Of a stretch of DNA of 64,000 bases, positions 18,096 through 26,868 are shown one piece after another. Where the stretch lies: assembly GCA_049585795.1 (NCBI GenBank), contig JBAVAQ010000007.1:310001-374000 (forward strand). The letters run 5' to 3'. A program made the position numbers and the translations under genes. The notes below the pieces were generated by a model. That model searched no databases. It saw only the letters and a list, made by a program, of their open reading frames with translations, and was not told where the DNA came from. The first letter of the stretch is position 1. Each line of letters begins with the position of its first letter. The stretch comes from JABDBE01 sp049585795 (lineage in GTDB: Bacteria > Acidobacteriota > Terriglobia > Terriglobales > Acidobacteriaceae).

Positions 18096-19330
18096 AGATT
18101 CTGCTGGTTTACAACAACTATCAGGACCCCGGCGGAGAGGAAGTTGTCTTCGGTAAGGAACGTCATTTATTGGAAGAAGGCGGGCATGAGGTTTTTGAGT
18201 ATCGCCGGCACAATAATGAGATCAAGAACTATTCAACCCTCAAGCGCCTGAGTTTGATCGGCCGTACGGTTTGGGCGTCGGACTCCTACCGTGATTTTAC
18301 TGCCCTGCTGCAGGAAAAAAAGCCCGACGTCGTTCATGTCCACAATACTTTTCCGCTTATTTCGCCCTCGATCTTCTGGGCGTGCAGAAGCGAAGGCGTC
18401 CCGATCGTACATACCCTTCACAACTATCGCCTGCTTTGTCCCGGCGCGAATTTCTTTCGCTCGGGAAAACCCTGCGAGGATTGCAGTCACGGACACTATT
18501 GGCAGGGAGTGCTTCACGGATGCTATCGACACTCGCGGATAGAAACTGCGCCTGTGGCGCTGATGCTCGCGGTCCATCATGCCGGCAAGACCTGGACGCG
18601 GATGGTCGATCGTTACATCGCCCTCTCGGAGTTCTCTCGCAGCCGTTTTGTGAATGCGGGATTTCCGGCGGACCGGATCGTAATCAAGCCGAATTTTGTT
18701 GACCCTGATCCAGGAAAGCGAACCGGCGATGGATCTTACGCCCTGTTTATCGGGAGGGTTTCGCAAGAGAAGGGTGCGGAGACGCTGCTAAGAGCATGGC
18801 GCCAGGTTCCGCAGACCTACCCGTTGCGTATCATTGGCGATGGTCCATCCCGGGCGGAGCTTGAGTCGCAGGTTGCTGCCGAAGGTCGCTCCAACATCCG
18901 TTTTATGGGGCGTTTGCCCCATGATCAGGTTATCAAGGCAATTAAAGATGCACGCTTCGTGATTTTTCCCAGCGAACTTTACGAGACATTTGGTCTTGGT
19001 ATCGTTGAAGCCTTCGCCTGCGGAGTACCGGTATTGGCTTCGCGATTGGGTTCTATGCAGGAGATCGTGGAACATGGACGCAGCGGGTTGCTCTTTCAGC
19101 CGGGAGACGCCAATGACCTGGCCCGCGTTGTAGGGGAAGCGTGGGAGCATCCAGAGTACATGCGCCGTCTGGGCGAGCACGCGCGGAAAGAGTATGAGAC
19201 CAAATACACCGCGGCTGAGAACCACCGGCAACTGGTTGAAATCTACCAGCAAGTCATCAGCCGACGAATCCCGGTGGTTGAGCCACAGCGTCTAGGCATT
19301 GAAGTGTCGGAACACGTTCCCTCGGCCTGA
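18092..19330 (+). CDS. Glycosyltransferase family 4
   Basis: 412 aa from ATG 18092, which overlaps the upstream TGA. The N-terminal Rossmann domain starts MKILLVYNNYQDPGGEE and carries the glycine-rich acceptor-side loop. The segment VVHVHNTFPLISPSIF is typical for the family. A small cysteine motif (CPGANFFRSGKPCEDC) is common in a subset of GT4 enzymes. The C-terminal domain has the donor-site signature FPSELYETFGLGIVEAFACGVPV with the E-x7-E pair. It transfers a sugar from a nucleotide-sugar donor, probably to the lipid-linked unit. It is the only ordinary glycosyltransferase between 5 and 36 kb, which is few for a complex EPS. Confidence 0.9.
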   Translation: MKILLVYNNYQDPGGEEVVFGKERHLLEEGGHEVFEYRRHNNEIKNYSTLKRLSLIGRTVWASDSYRDFTALLQEKKPDVVHVHNTFPLISPSIFWACRSEGVPIVHTLHNYRLLCPGANFFRSGKPCEDCSHGHYWQGVLHGCYRHSRIETAPVALMLAVHHAGKTWTRMVDRYIALSEFSRSRFVNAGFPADRIVIKPNFVDPDPGKRTGDGSYALFIGRVSQEKGAETLLRAWRQVPQTYPLRIIGDGPSRAELESQVAAEGRSNIRFMGRLPHDQVIKAIKDARFVIFPSELYETFGLGIVEAFACGVPVLASRLGSMQEIVEHGRSGLLFQPGDANDLARVVGEAWEHPEYMRRLGEHARKEYETKYTAAENHRQLVEIYQQVISRRIPVVEPQRLGIEVSEHVPSA

Positions 19331-19371
19331 TCGCTCTTTATTTAACGCACCGAAGACCGCCACCGACGGCA

Positions 19372-20124
19372 ATGCCAGATCGCTTTATCACCATCAGCGT
19401 AGACGACGGCGCAACCGCAGATTTGAGAACGGCGGATCTGCTGAGCAAGTACGGGTTGCAGGCGACATTCTACGTTCCCGTAAAAAATCCCGAACGCCCG
19501 GTGATTCCCTCGAGCCAGATCCGCGAGCTGTCGCGAAGGTTCGAGGTTGGGGCTCATACCGTCAACCATGCGACCCTCACGACTCTGCCCCCGGACGAAG
19601 CCTGGATAGAGATTTCCGAAAGCAAGCGTTGGATCGAAGACACGGTTGGGATACCGGCGGTTTCGTTCTGCTACCCGCGGGGGAAGTTCGACGCTTCGAC
19701 TCAAGGTCTGGTCAAGAAAGCAGGTTTTCTTGGGGCACGAACCTGTTTTTTTAACCTGCATGCTTTTCCGCGCAATCCGTTCCTTTGGGGCGTTAGTACC
19801 CATGCGTATTCCCACAGCAAGGCAATTCAACTACGACACGCGGCGTGGGAATACAATTTCGTTGGATTGTTGAATTTTGTTCGCACTTACCATGGTGCGA
19901 CAGACTGGCCAGAGCACTTTTTGCTTGGCATGGATCATGTGGAACGATACGGAGGCATTGCCCATCTGTACCTCCACAGCTGGGAAATCGATGAAGAAGG
20001 CCAGTGGGATCGGTTGGAGGCGGTATTCGCGGCGATCTCGCGGCGTGATTCCTTTCATCGATTGACGAACGGAGCGCTGTTTCACCTTTGGAGTGGGAGA
20101 AATCATGACAATGGACGGAATTAA
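19372..20124 (+). CDS. Polysaccharide deacetylase (NodB-fold)
   Basis: 250 aa, a single NodB/CE4-type domain without signal peptide. The TISVDDG segment (residues 7-13) holds the metal-binding Asp and catalytic-base Asp pair, and FEVGAHTVNHATL holds the two metal-binding histidines (HxxxH). SFCYPRGKFDAS provides the third CE4 motif. It removes N- or O-acetyl groups from sugars, which would create free amines for acylation. That fits the neighbouring carrier-protein genes. Being cytoplasmic, it would act on a nucleotide sugar or lipid-linked unit. Its 3' end overlaps the ACP gene by 20 nt. Confidence 0.85.
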   Translation: MPDRFITISVDDGATADLRTADLLSKYGLQATFYVPVKNPERPVIPSSQIRELSRRFEVGAHTVNHATLTTLPPDEAWIEISESKRWIEDTVGIPAVSFCYPRGKFDASTQGLVKKAGFLGARTCFFNLHAFPRNPFLWGVSTHAYSHSKAIQLRHAAWEYNFVGLLNFVRTYHGATDWPEHFLLGMDHVERYGGIAHLYLHSWEIDEEGQWDRLEAVFAAISRRDSFHRLTNGALFHLWSGRNHDNGRN

Positions 20125-20485
20125 GACTTTTGGTTCAACTGTGAACGAACCGTCCGGAAATTCCTGGGGTTGTTTCGACGACGTGCTCAGGGTGATCTAT
20201 GAGTCGATCGCCGACCTCAACCTGCAATTGCCGCAGGATAGACGGATGGAGCAATCCGCGAGTACCGTTCTGTTCGGTGGGGGAAGCAGGCTCGACTCTC
20301 TAGGACTCGGAAACTTTATCGTGATCGCGGAGCAGAAATTGGAAGAACGATTCGGGTTCCGCTTTGATCTCACAGAAGACGATCCTTTTTCACCGGCCAC
20401 CGGACACTTTCGGACGGTGCAGTCTCTGGCAACCTATGTGTGTGAGCTCGCCGAGAAGAGGGTCCCGCGAGCGCTCCAACAATAG
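20105..20485 (+). CDS. Acyl carrier protein, partner of FkbH
   Basis: 126 aa from ATG 20105, with GGGAGA upstream; ATG fits better than GTG 20093. Helix-rich, with the phosphopantetheine site SRLDSLGLGNF (Ser65) and a following amphipathic helix (IAEQKLEERFG). Longer than a minimal ACP because of a ~45-residue N-terminal extension. It lies inside an operon, 42 nt upstream of an FkbH-like enzyme. In known pathways FkbH loads glyceryl from 1,3-bisphosphoglycerate onto exactly such a discrete ACP. No phosphopantetheinyl transferase is encoded in the window, so a housekeeping one must be used. Confidence 0.85.
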   Translation: MTMDGIKTFGSTVNEPSGNSWGCFDDVLRVIYESIADLNLQLPQDRRMEQSASTVLFGGGSRLDSLGLGNFIVIAEQKLEERFGFRFDLTEDDPFSPATGHFRTVQSLATYVCELAEKRVPRALQQ

Positions 20486-20527
20486 CCCTGCCAGTAGCAC
20501 TGCGTACGGATTTCATCGAAAACTTTC

Positions 20528-22267
20528 TTGAACGTTCACCTCATATCCGATTTTAATCTGGCGACGCTGGGGCAATATCTCAGCAACGACGGCGGTATGC
20601 CGCAGCTTTCGGCCACCTCGGCTCCCTTCGGGCAGGTGATTCCGGAGCTGCTGCAGCCGGAACCCGGCCTCTCGGATTTTGCCTTGGTGTGGACGTCACC
20701 GGAAAAAACACTTCCCACTTTTGCGGAGGCAATGACTCACGCGGCCATCGCGGAAGATCGGCTGATTTACGAGATCCGGCAGTTCGCTCATTACCTCAAG
20801 CAGGCGCAGCAGCATTTTCGTGCGATTTTCGTGGTTTCCTGGACGCTTCCTTCTTATTGTCGCGGCAATGGGATTATGAGTCTGAAAGGGCAGGGGACAC
20901 GAAAGCTGCTACTTAAGATGAACCTGGTTCTGAGTGAAGAACTGGAAAACTGCTCGAGCGTGTATCTGCTGGATGGGCAACGATGGATGGAATCGGTCGG
21001 AAAAAATTCCTATAGTCCCAAGCTGTGGTATCTCACCAAGACCCCGTTTCATTCTGAGGTATTTCGTCTGGCAGTTCGCGACCTCAAAGCGGCAATTTCC
21101 GCCGTAACCGGATCTAGTAAAAAGCTGGTCATCGTTGATCTGGACAATACGCTATGGGGCGGTGTGGTGGGTGATCTGGGGTGGCAGAATCTGCAACTCG
21201 GGGGACATGACTACGCTGGTGAAGCTTTTCTTGACTTTCAATCGGCTCTGAAGGGCTTACGGAACCGTGGCATTCTGCTCGCCATTGTGAGCAAGAACGA
21301 GGAGAGTGTGGCTTTGGAGGCGCTCAATAAACATCCTGAGATGGTCCTCCGTCCCCAGGACTTCGCCGCCTGGCGAATCAACTGGAGGGATAAGGCCGCG
21401 AATGTCGTTGAAGTCGTGGAGGAGCTGAACTTGGGGCTGCAGTCCGCCGTATTCATCGACGACAATCCGGTCGAGCGAGCCCGGGTTCGGGAGGCCTTGC
21501 CTGAGGTCTACGTTCCGGAGTGGCCCGACGACAAAACACTGTTTGCCAGCAACCTGCTCGAATTAGATTCCTTCGATTCAGCGTACGTGACCGCTGAGGA
21601 CGCGTCCAGGAACGAAATGTATTCTTTAGGGAAGCAGCGTGAGCTGCTCAAGCAAACGGTCAGCTCGGCGGAAGAATGGCTACTTTGCCTCGACACCGAG
21701 ATCGCGATTGAGGAGATCAGCGATTCCAATCGCGTCCGGGTGGTGCAATTGCTCAATAAGACCAACCAGATGAACCTCACTACTCGGCGGGTATCAGAAC
21801 AGGAACTGCAGTTGTGGTTGCAGAGCAGCAATAGAAAGCTGTGGGCATTTCGAGTGAGGGATAAGTTTGGAGACTCCGGCTTAACGGGTATCTTGAGCTT
21901 GCAAGTCGAATCGGACGCTGCGAATATCGTTGATTTTGTCTTGAGTTGCCGTGTGATGGGGCGCAACGTCGAACACGCGATGGTTGCCTTCGCCGCTCAA
22001 TACTGTTCTTCCTTGGGACTAAGGGAACTGAACGCCAATTATTCCCCCACCGCTAAGAACAAGCCTTGCCTTAACTTCTGGAACTCGTCCGGTTTCTCTT
22101 ACGGTGCAGTAGAAAACAAATATACCTGGCAGCTCGGCAAGATATACCCGTTTCCTCCTGGCATCAAGGTGAGAGGTCTGTGCGAGATGGGAGGCGATTC
22201 CTCCAATTCGCCGAGAGAGCTTTTGTCAGGAAGTCGGGGAGCCTCCGTCGAAGCCTTGGCAGACTAA
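20528..22267 (+). CDS. FkbH-like HAD-superfamily enzyme (glyceryl-ACP formation)
   Basis: 579 aa, the usual FkbH length. The N-terminal SGNH-like part (~1-190) is followed by a HAD phosphatase core with VDLDNTLWGG (Asp204, Asp206) and AIVSKNEES. FIDDNPVERARVREALP is the HAD acidic motif. A C-terminal GNAT-like region (~390-540) contains the family's NQMNLTTRR and SCRVMGRN motifs. FkbH enzymes transfer a glyceryl group from 1,3-bisphosphoglycerate to an ACP thiol with loss of phosphate. The usual partners for methoxymalonyl-ACP (dehydrogenases, methyltransferase, PKS) are missing, so glyceryl itself may be the group delivered. The start is TTG 20528; no strong RBS is visible, and the N-terminal strand LISDFNLATLGQYL begins just after it. 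Confidence 0.9.
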   Translation: MNVHLISDFNLATLGQYLSNDGGMPQLSATSAPFGQVIPELLQPEPGLSDFALVWTSPEKTLPTFAEAMTHAAIAEDRLIYEIRQFAHYLKQAQQHFRAIFVVSWTLPSYCRGNGIMSLKGQGTRKLLLKMNLVLSEELENCSSVYLLDGQRWMESVGKNSYSPKLWYLTKTPFHSEVFRLAVRDLKAAISAVTGSSKKLVIVDLDNTLWGGVVGDLGWQNLQLGGHDYAGEAFLDFQSALKGLRNRGILLAIVSKNEESVALEALNKHPEMVLRPQDFAAWRINWRDKAANVVEVVEELNLGLQSAVFIDDNPVERARVREALPEVYVPEWPDDKTLFASNLLELDSFDSAYVTAEDASRNEMYSLGKQRELLKQTVSSAEEWLLCLDTEIAIEEISDSNRVRVVQLLNKTNQMNLTTRRVSEQELQLWLQSSNRKLWAFRVRDKFGDSGLTGILSLQVESDAANIVDFVLSCRVMGRNVEHAMVAFAAQYCSSLGLRELNANYSPTAKNKPCLNFWNSSGFSYGAVENKYTWQLGKIYPFPPGIKVRGLCEMGGDSSNSPRELLSGSRGASVEALAD

Positions 22268-22409
22268 GCCCGCGAGGGTACGGCAGTAATTCTCGGTTTT
22301 GAAACTGGAAACCTTTGTTCCGCATCTAGATGCCGCAGCCGCGGTAGAGCCACGACAGTCGCTGGGAACCGCGCAACCTTCCTCACGATGATCGACTTGG
22401 AGATCGAAG

Positions 22410-24299
22410 TTGAAGTCAGAAAAAACCAATTCGGATGTCACCTCTGAAAGCCTCCCTCTCGTCATGAACTCATCCCAGCTACCCTTTCGTGGGCAGATCA
22501 ATGGCAATTCGGGAAGCGATGCTCTCGACATGTTTGTGCCCCAAGGCGTCAGTGAGCGGGCGCATAAGACTCCGCATGTGCTGGCTCTGGTATCTGACAC
22601 ACTGCGTCTTACCTATGGCCAGCTCGAAAGCTGGACGCAACGCCTTGCGTGTCGTTTGCGGGCCCTTGGTGTCGGCCCCGATGTGCCGGTCGCCGTTTGC
22701 CTGCAGCGCTCACCAGAAATGGTGGTCGCGGCATTTGCGGTAATGAGAGCTGGTGGAGCTTATGTTCCGATGGATCCCGAATTTCCGGTTGAGCGCCTGC
22801 AATTCATGCTGCGCGATACTGGCGCCCAGGTTCTCATCACCCAGGAGCAAACGTCGCGCCGTCTGCCACCGGGAAATTGGCAGGTACTGTTTGTCGATCA
22901 AGAGGAGGCGAGTTTACAACCGGGAGAGCCGGAATTGCCTCCCGCTCCGGTGGAGGCCGAGGATCTTGCCTACATCGTCTATACATCCGGCTCGACCGGA
23001 CGGCCAAAGGGAGTGAAGATCACGCATCGTGGTTTGCTCAATCTGATCGCCTGGCATTGCCGTGCATTTTCGATCACCTCTGCGGACCGCGCAAGTCAGG
23101 TCGCCAACGTTGGCTTCGACGCGGCAGTATGGGAAATTTGGCCATATTTGACCGCCGGTGCGAGCGTACACTTCCCCGATGACGAAACCAGGGGCGCCAG
23201 CAAAGCCTTGCGGGATTGGCTGCTCGAGCACGAGATCACTGTCAGTTTTGTCCCAACTTCGCTGGCCGAAAGCCTTATGTTCGAGGAATGGCCAACGCAG
23301 GTGTCTTTGCGGGTGTTGCTGACCGGAGCCGATACCCTCCGTCAGTTTCCTCCCTCGAGTCTTCCGTTCCGCTTGATAAACAACTATGGTCCAACGGAAT
23401 GCACCGTGGTGGCGACCTCTGGCGAGGTGCCGCGCGATGACCGGCGCGATGGCCAACCCACGATTGGATGCCCGATCGATAATGTGGAGAGCTACATTCT
23501 TGATGAGCAACTGCAGCCCGTGCCGGTTGGCCACGTTGGCGAACTGTACATTGGAGGTGCGGGCGTGGCCCGTGGATATGTTAACCGTCCGGACCAGGAC
23601 GAGAAATACTTCCTTCCCAATCCTTTCGTCGGCCGGAGGAGTGAACGGATGTATCGCACTGGTGATCTGGCGCGTTATTTGGACAATGGGCAGATCGCTT
23701 TTGTCGGCCGGGTCGATGATCAGATTAAAATTCGCGGATATCGTATCGAGCCCAATGAAATCATGGCCGTCCTGAACCAGTATCCGGGGGTGCGGGCGAG
23801 CCTGGTTGTGGCTCCAGTTGATCTAAACGGTGATAAACGGCTGGTAGCTTACCTTGTCAGCGATGATTCACAGCTCGTGCGCGACGATCTGCAGGACTAT
23901 CTGCGAACCTACCTGCCCGAATACATGGTACCTGCGGTCTTCGTACGGCTTGATTCTTTCCCGATGAACAATAACGGCAAGATCAACCGCTCCGCGCTTC
24001 CTGCGCCCACAACCGTCAACACCATTGGCGATCAGGTCTATGTCGCCCCCAGCACTGCAGTTGAAAAGCAGATTGTTTCGATTTTAGGCGAGTTGTTAGG
24101 GCTGGAGAGAGTCGGAGTGAACGACAACTTCTTCTTTCTCGGTGGACACTCTCTCCTGGGCACACAACTGATCGCACGCGTCCGGGATTCCTTTGGCATC
24201 GAGCTTCCTCTGCGCACGGTATTCGATTGGCCGACGGCGGCTGAGCTTTCCATGGAAATCGAGCGAATGATTCGCGGACAACGGATGAGTGCAGACTAG
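22410..24299 (+). CDS. NRPS adenylation-PCP didomain, predicted leucine-activating
   Basis: 629 aa: A domain (~30-540) and PCP (~548-620), with no C or TE domain. Core motifs are YTSGSTGRPKG, NYGPTEC, YRTGDLARY, KIRGYRIEP and NNGKINR. The PCP site is DNFFFLGGHSLL with Ser581. Specificity positions aligned to GrsA read D-A-W-F-L-G-N-V-V-K, which I recognise as a known leucine code (established knowledge; alignment by eye). The start is TTG 22410 after TTGGAG. A free A-PCP didomain next to a P450 is the arrangement used to make beta-hydroxylated amino acids on a carrier, as with NovH/NovI for tyrosine. A 142-nt gap precedes the gene and only 3 nt separate it from the P450. Confidence 0.93.
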   Translation: MKSEKTNSDVTSESLPLVMNSSQLPFRGQINGNSGSDALDMFVPQGVSERAHKTPHVLALVSDTLRLTYGQLESWTQRLACRLRALGVGPDVPVAVCLQRSPEMVVAAFAVMRAGGAYVPMDPEFPVERLQFMLRDTGAQVLITQEQTSRRLPPGNWQVLFVDQEEASLQPGEPELPPAPVEAEDLAYIVYTSGSTGRPKGVKITHRGLLNLIAWHCRAFSITSADRASQVANVGFDAAVWEIWPYLTAGASVHFPDDETRGASKALRDWLLEHEITVSFVPTSLAESLMFEEWPTQVSLRVLLTGADTLRQFPPSSLPFRLINNYGPTECTVVATSGEVPRDDRRDGQPTIGCPIDNVESYILDEQLQPVPVGHVGELYIGGAGVARGYVNRPDQDEKYFLPNPFVGRRSERMYRTGDLARYLDNGQIAFVGRVDDQIKIRGYRIEPNEIMAVLNQYPGVRASLVVAPVDLNGDKRLVAYLVSDDSQLVRDDLQDYLRTYLPEYMVPAVFVRLDSFPMNNNGKINRSALPAPTTVNTIGDQVYVAPSTAVEKQIVSILGELLGLERVGVNDNFFFLGGHSLLGTQLIARVRDSFGIELPLRTVFDWPTAAELSMEIERMIRGQRMSAD

Positions 24300-24302
24300 T
24301 TT

Positions 24303-25604
24303 ATGGTGACGAAGCCACTTGCCGAGGGAAAACTGGCTCCAAACGACCAGGGTAAATCCGCGTCCGCTAAAACCGAGCCGGTCTTGAGCCTTTATCATTT
24401 GCTTGACCCCGAGGTTCTGGCCAACCCGTACCCGCTGTATCGCCGGCTTCGGACCGAGGATCCGGTGCATTGGGATCCGTTTCTGCACGCTTGGGTGGTG
24501 ACGCGCTATGACGATGTGGTGCGGGTGTTGCTGGATTTGTCGGCCCACCGAACTCCTACCCCAGAACAGCTCAAGAACATGGGTCTGTCAGACCTAAGCC
24601 CGATTGCCGAGGTTATGGTTAAGCAGATGCTGTTCATGGACCCTCCGGCTCATACTCGGCTGCGCGGCTTGTGTTCCCAAGCCTTCACGCCCCGTCGGGT
24701 CGAGGCTCTCCGCGAGCACATTCAGGATATCGCCAACCGCCTGCTGGACTCCCTTCTGCCGCGTGGGGAAATGGATTTGGTGGCCGATTTTGCCGCTCCG
24801 CTGCCCGCGATTGTTACCGCAGAGATGTTGGGGGTCCCCATCGCCGATCATACCCAGCTCAAGCGCTGGTCGGCCGATTTCGCCGAAATGCTGGGGAACT
24901 TCCAGCACAATCCGAACCGCGCCGGCCGTGTGCTCAATAGCCTGAATGAAATGACCGGCTATTTCCGGGAGACCATTCGGGAACAACGCATTCACCCGAA
25001 AGAGGGCCTGGTGGGATCGCTGCTGGCGGCCGAAATGGATGGCGACCGCCTCAGCGAAGAAGAACTGGTCGCCAATCTGATCGTCACGATGGTGGGCGGC
25101 CAGGAAACAACCACGAATCTTATTGGCAACGGGGTTCTCACTCTACTGCGTAATCCAGACGTGGCCGAGGACCTGCGTGGCGATCTGTCGCTCATACCAT
25201 CCGCGGTGGAAGAATTGCTGCGTTATGAAAGCCCAAGCCAGCATACCGCCCGTCTGGCCCCGGAAGATCTCCAGATCGGCGGCAGGCAAATCTGCAAGCG
25301 GCAGGCTGTAATCGCCGTTATGGGCGCGGCTAACCGTGATCCTGAGCGCTTTCCCGATCCCGATCGGCTGGACATCCGCCGTAAGGATAATCGTCACGTG
25401 GCTTTCGGATTCGGCGCGCATTTCTGCTTTGGCGCCCCCCTGGCTCGCATCGAAGGTCAAATCGCGTTCACGACCATCCTGCAGCGTCTGCCTGGCCTTC
25501 AACTGAAATCGGCGCCAATCACGTGGCGCGAAAACTTGGGATTGCGCGGCCTCACGGCATTGCCGGTGTCGTTTGTTCCCGCTCCCGCACAATCCAAAAA
25601 CTAG
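24303..25604 (+). CDS. Cytochrome P450
   Basis: 433 aa, typical for a soluble bacterial P450. The heme-binding motif is FGFGAHFCFGAPLAR with axial Cys375. The I-helix oxygen-activation motif is VGGQETTTN, with Gln in place of the usual His/Asp before ETT. The K-helix ExxR is EELLR. The N-terminus is polar with no membrane anchor. It needs ferredoxin and reductase, which are not encoded nearby. ATG 24303 lies 3 nt after the stop of the A-PCP gene, so translational coupling is likely. Closest functional analogy: P450s that hydroxylate the beta carbon of a PCP-bound amino acid. If that holds, the product would be beta-hydroxyleucyl-S-PCP (inference). Confidence 0.95.
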   Translation: MVTKPLAEGKLAPNDQGKSASAKTEPVLSLYHLLDPEVLANPYPLYRRLRTEDPVHWDPFLHAWVVTRYDDVVRVLLDLSAHRTPTPEQLKNMGLSDLSPIAEVMVKQMLFMDPPAHTRLRGLCSQAFTPRRVEALREHIQDIANRLLDSLLPRGEMDLVADFAAPLPAIVTAEMLGVPIADHTQLKRWSADFAEMLGNFQHNPNRAGRVLNSLNEMTGYFRETIREQRIHPKEGLVGSLLAAEMDGDRLSEEELVANLIVTMVGGQETTTNLIGNGVLTLLRNPDVAEDLRGDLSLIPSAVEELLRYESPSQHTARLAPEDLQIGGRQICKRQAVIAVMGAANRDPERFPDPDRLDIRRKDNRHVAFGFGAHFCFGAPLARIEGQIAFTTILQRLPGLQLKSAPITWRENLGLRGLTALPVSFVPAPAQSKN

Positions 25605-25672
25605 CGTGCCAGGCTTCCACGTCTGATGCTAGCTGCTATCAAACCGAGACGTAGTACCCTATTGGAGAGCCG

Positions 25673-26821
25673 TTGCGAACGTCCATTCTTCCAATCGCGA
25701 TGACCGATACCGCCGCTACCGAGGCCCTGAGATTTCGCCCGGCCACGTTTCAAGACCACGCGCAGATCGCGGAACTGGAGTCTCGGTATGCGCTGGAGAC
25801 CGAGACCTATGAACAGTTTGTTCACTTGTGGGCGAATAATCCGGTCTACCACGAATTCCCCAACTGGCCGATTGGTTGGGTTCTGGAGAACGAATGTGAC
25901 GGAGTCGTCGGCTATATCGGCAATGTCCCCTTATTGTATGAGTTCGGAGACAAGCGATTAGTAGTCAGCTCGAGTCGCGCCCTGGTGGTGGACACCCGAT
26001 ATCGGAGTTATTCGTTGCCCTTGCTGAGCCACTTTTTCAAACAGAAGAACGTGGACCTGTTCCTCGATACGACCGTGAATCTGGAAGCGGGCAAGGCGCA
26101 CGAGATCTTCCGTGCGCTGCGAGTTCCCAGCGGAAATTGGGATCAGTCGGTCTTTTGGATTACGGACTATCAGGGCTTCAGTACCAGCTTGCTGGTAAGA
26201 AAAGAAGTGCGCGGGGCAAAGAAGCTAAGTTATCCGGTTTCCGCTGGTCTGTTTCTCCGCGATGTACTGGCAGGCAGGGTACTGAAAACGCGACGAAACG
26301 GATTCGAACCGGGTTTTTGCGCGAAGTTCGATGACCGATTCGACGATTTCTGGCAAAAAATACGCAAGAGCGGGCCGCGCCGGCTACTGGCGAATCGGTC
26401 CCGGGAGGTGCTTGACTGGCATTTCAAGCATCCCCTGGCCAAAGGCCGGGCGTGGGTGTTGACGATGAGCAAGGGTTCAGCCTTGGCTGCCTATGCCATT
26501 TTCTTCCGGCAGGACAACCCGCAGTTTGCTCTGAAGCGAATGTGCCTGGTTGATTTTCAGGCGCTCGATGGACAAATCGAGTTACTCCACCCTCTGCTGT
26601 GCCATGCGCTGGCACGCTGCCGCGGCGAAGGCATTCACATGTTGGAAGCCATCGGCTTTCCTCCGGAAAAGCAGCGGGTCATTGAGAGTCTGTCTCCAGA
26701 CCGCCGAAGTCTTTCCTCCTGGCGTTATTTCTATAAGGCTACCAACCGGCAATTGGCCGAGAGCCTGAAAGATCCGCGGGCGTGGGATCCTTCCTGCTTT
26801 GATGGCGACGCGAGTCTTTAA
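25673..26821 (+). CDS. Tandem GNAT-like acyltransferase, paralogue 1
   Basis: 382 aa. The first half has a GNAT-like core (RFRPATFQDHAQIAELESRY, VVGYIGNVPL, then ALVVDTRYRSYSLPLLSHFF near the acyl-donor site). The second half repeats a GNAT-like beta-sheet (AAYAIFFRQDN, LKRMCLVDFQ). A two-GNAT architecture of this size recalls Fem/LeuPheT-type aminoacyl transferases, but I see no diagnostic Fem motif. The protein at 30946-32070 is strongly similar over its full length, including conserved HLW-NPVY, WPIGWV, NVDLF-TTVN and the identical C-terminal octapeptide CFDGDASL. It lies between a P450 and an NRPS. Start uncertain: TTG 25673 (GGAG at 25664) or ATG 25700. A plausible role is moving a carrier-bound acyl or aminoacyl group to an amine. 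Confidence 0.7.
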   Translation: MRTSILPIAMTDTAATEALRFRPATFQDHAQIAELESRYALETETYEQFVHLWANNPVYHEFPNWPIGWVLENECDGVVGYIGNVPLLYEFGDKRLVVSSSRALVVDTRYRSYSLPLLSHFFKQKNVDLFLDTTVNLEAGKAHEIFRALRVPSGNWDQSVFWITDYQGFSTSLLVRKEVRGAKKLSYPVSAGLFLRDVLAGRVLKTRRNGFEPGFCAKFDDRFDDFWQKIRKSGPRRLLANRSREVLDWHFKHPLAKGRAWVLTMSKGSALAAYAIFFRQDNPQFALKRMCLVDFQALDGQIELLHPLLCHALARCRGEGIHMLEAIGFPPEKQRVIESLSPDRRSLSSWRYFYKATNRQLAESLKDPRAWDPSCFDGDASL

Positions 26822-26868
26822 TCTCGGCTTGGGGTTTAGAACCAGCATTCCGAAACTAGGCGAATAAC

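Noticed and set aside
20528..22267. Methoxymalonyl-ACP pathway
   Set aside because: FkbH suggests it, but the dehydrogenases, O-methyltransferase and PKS that define it are not in the window.
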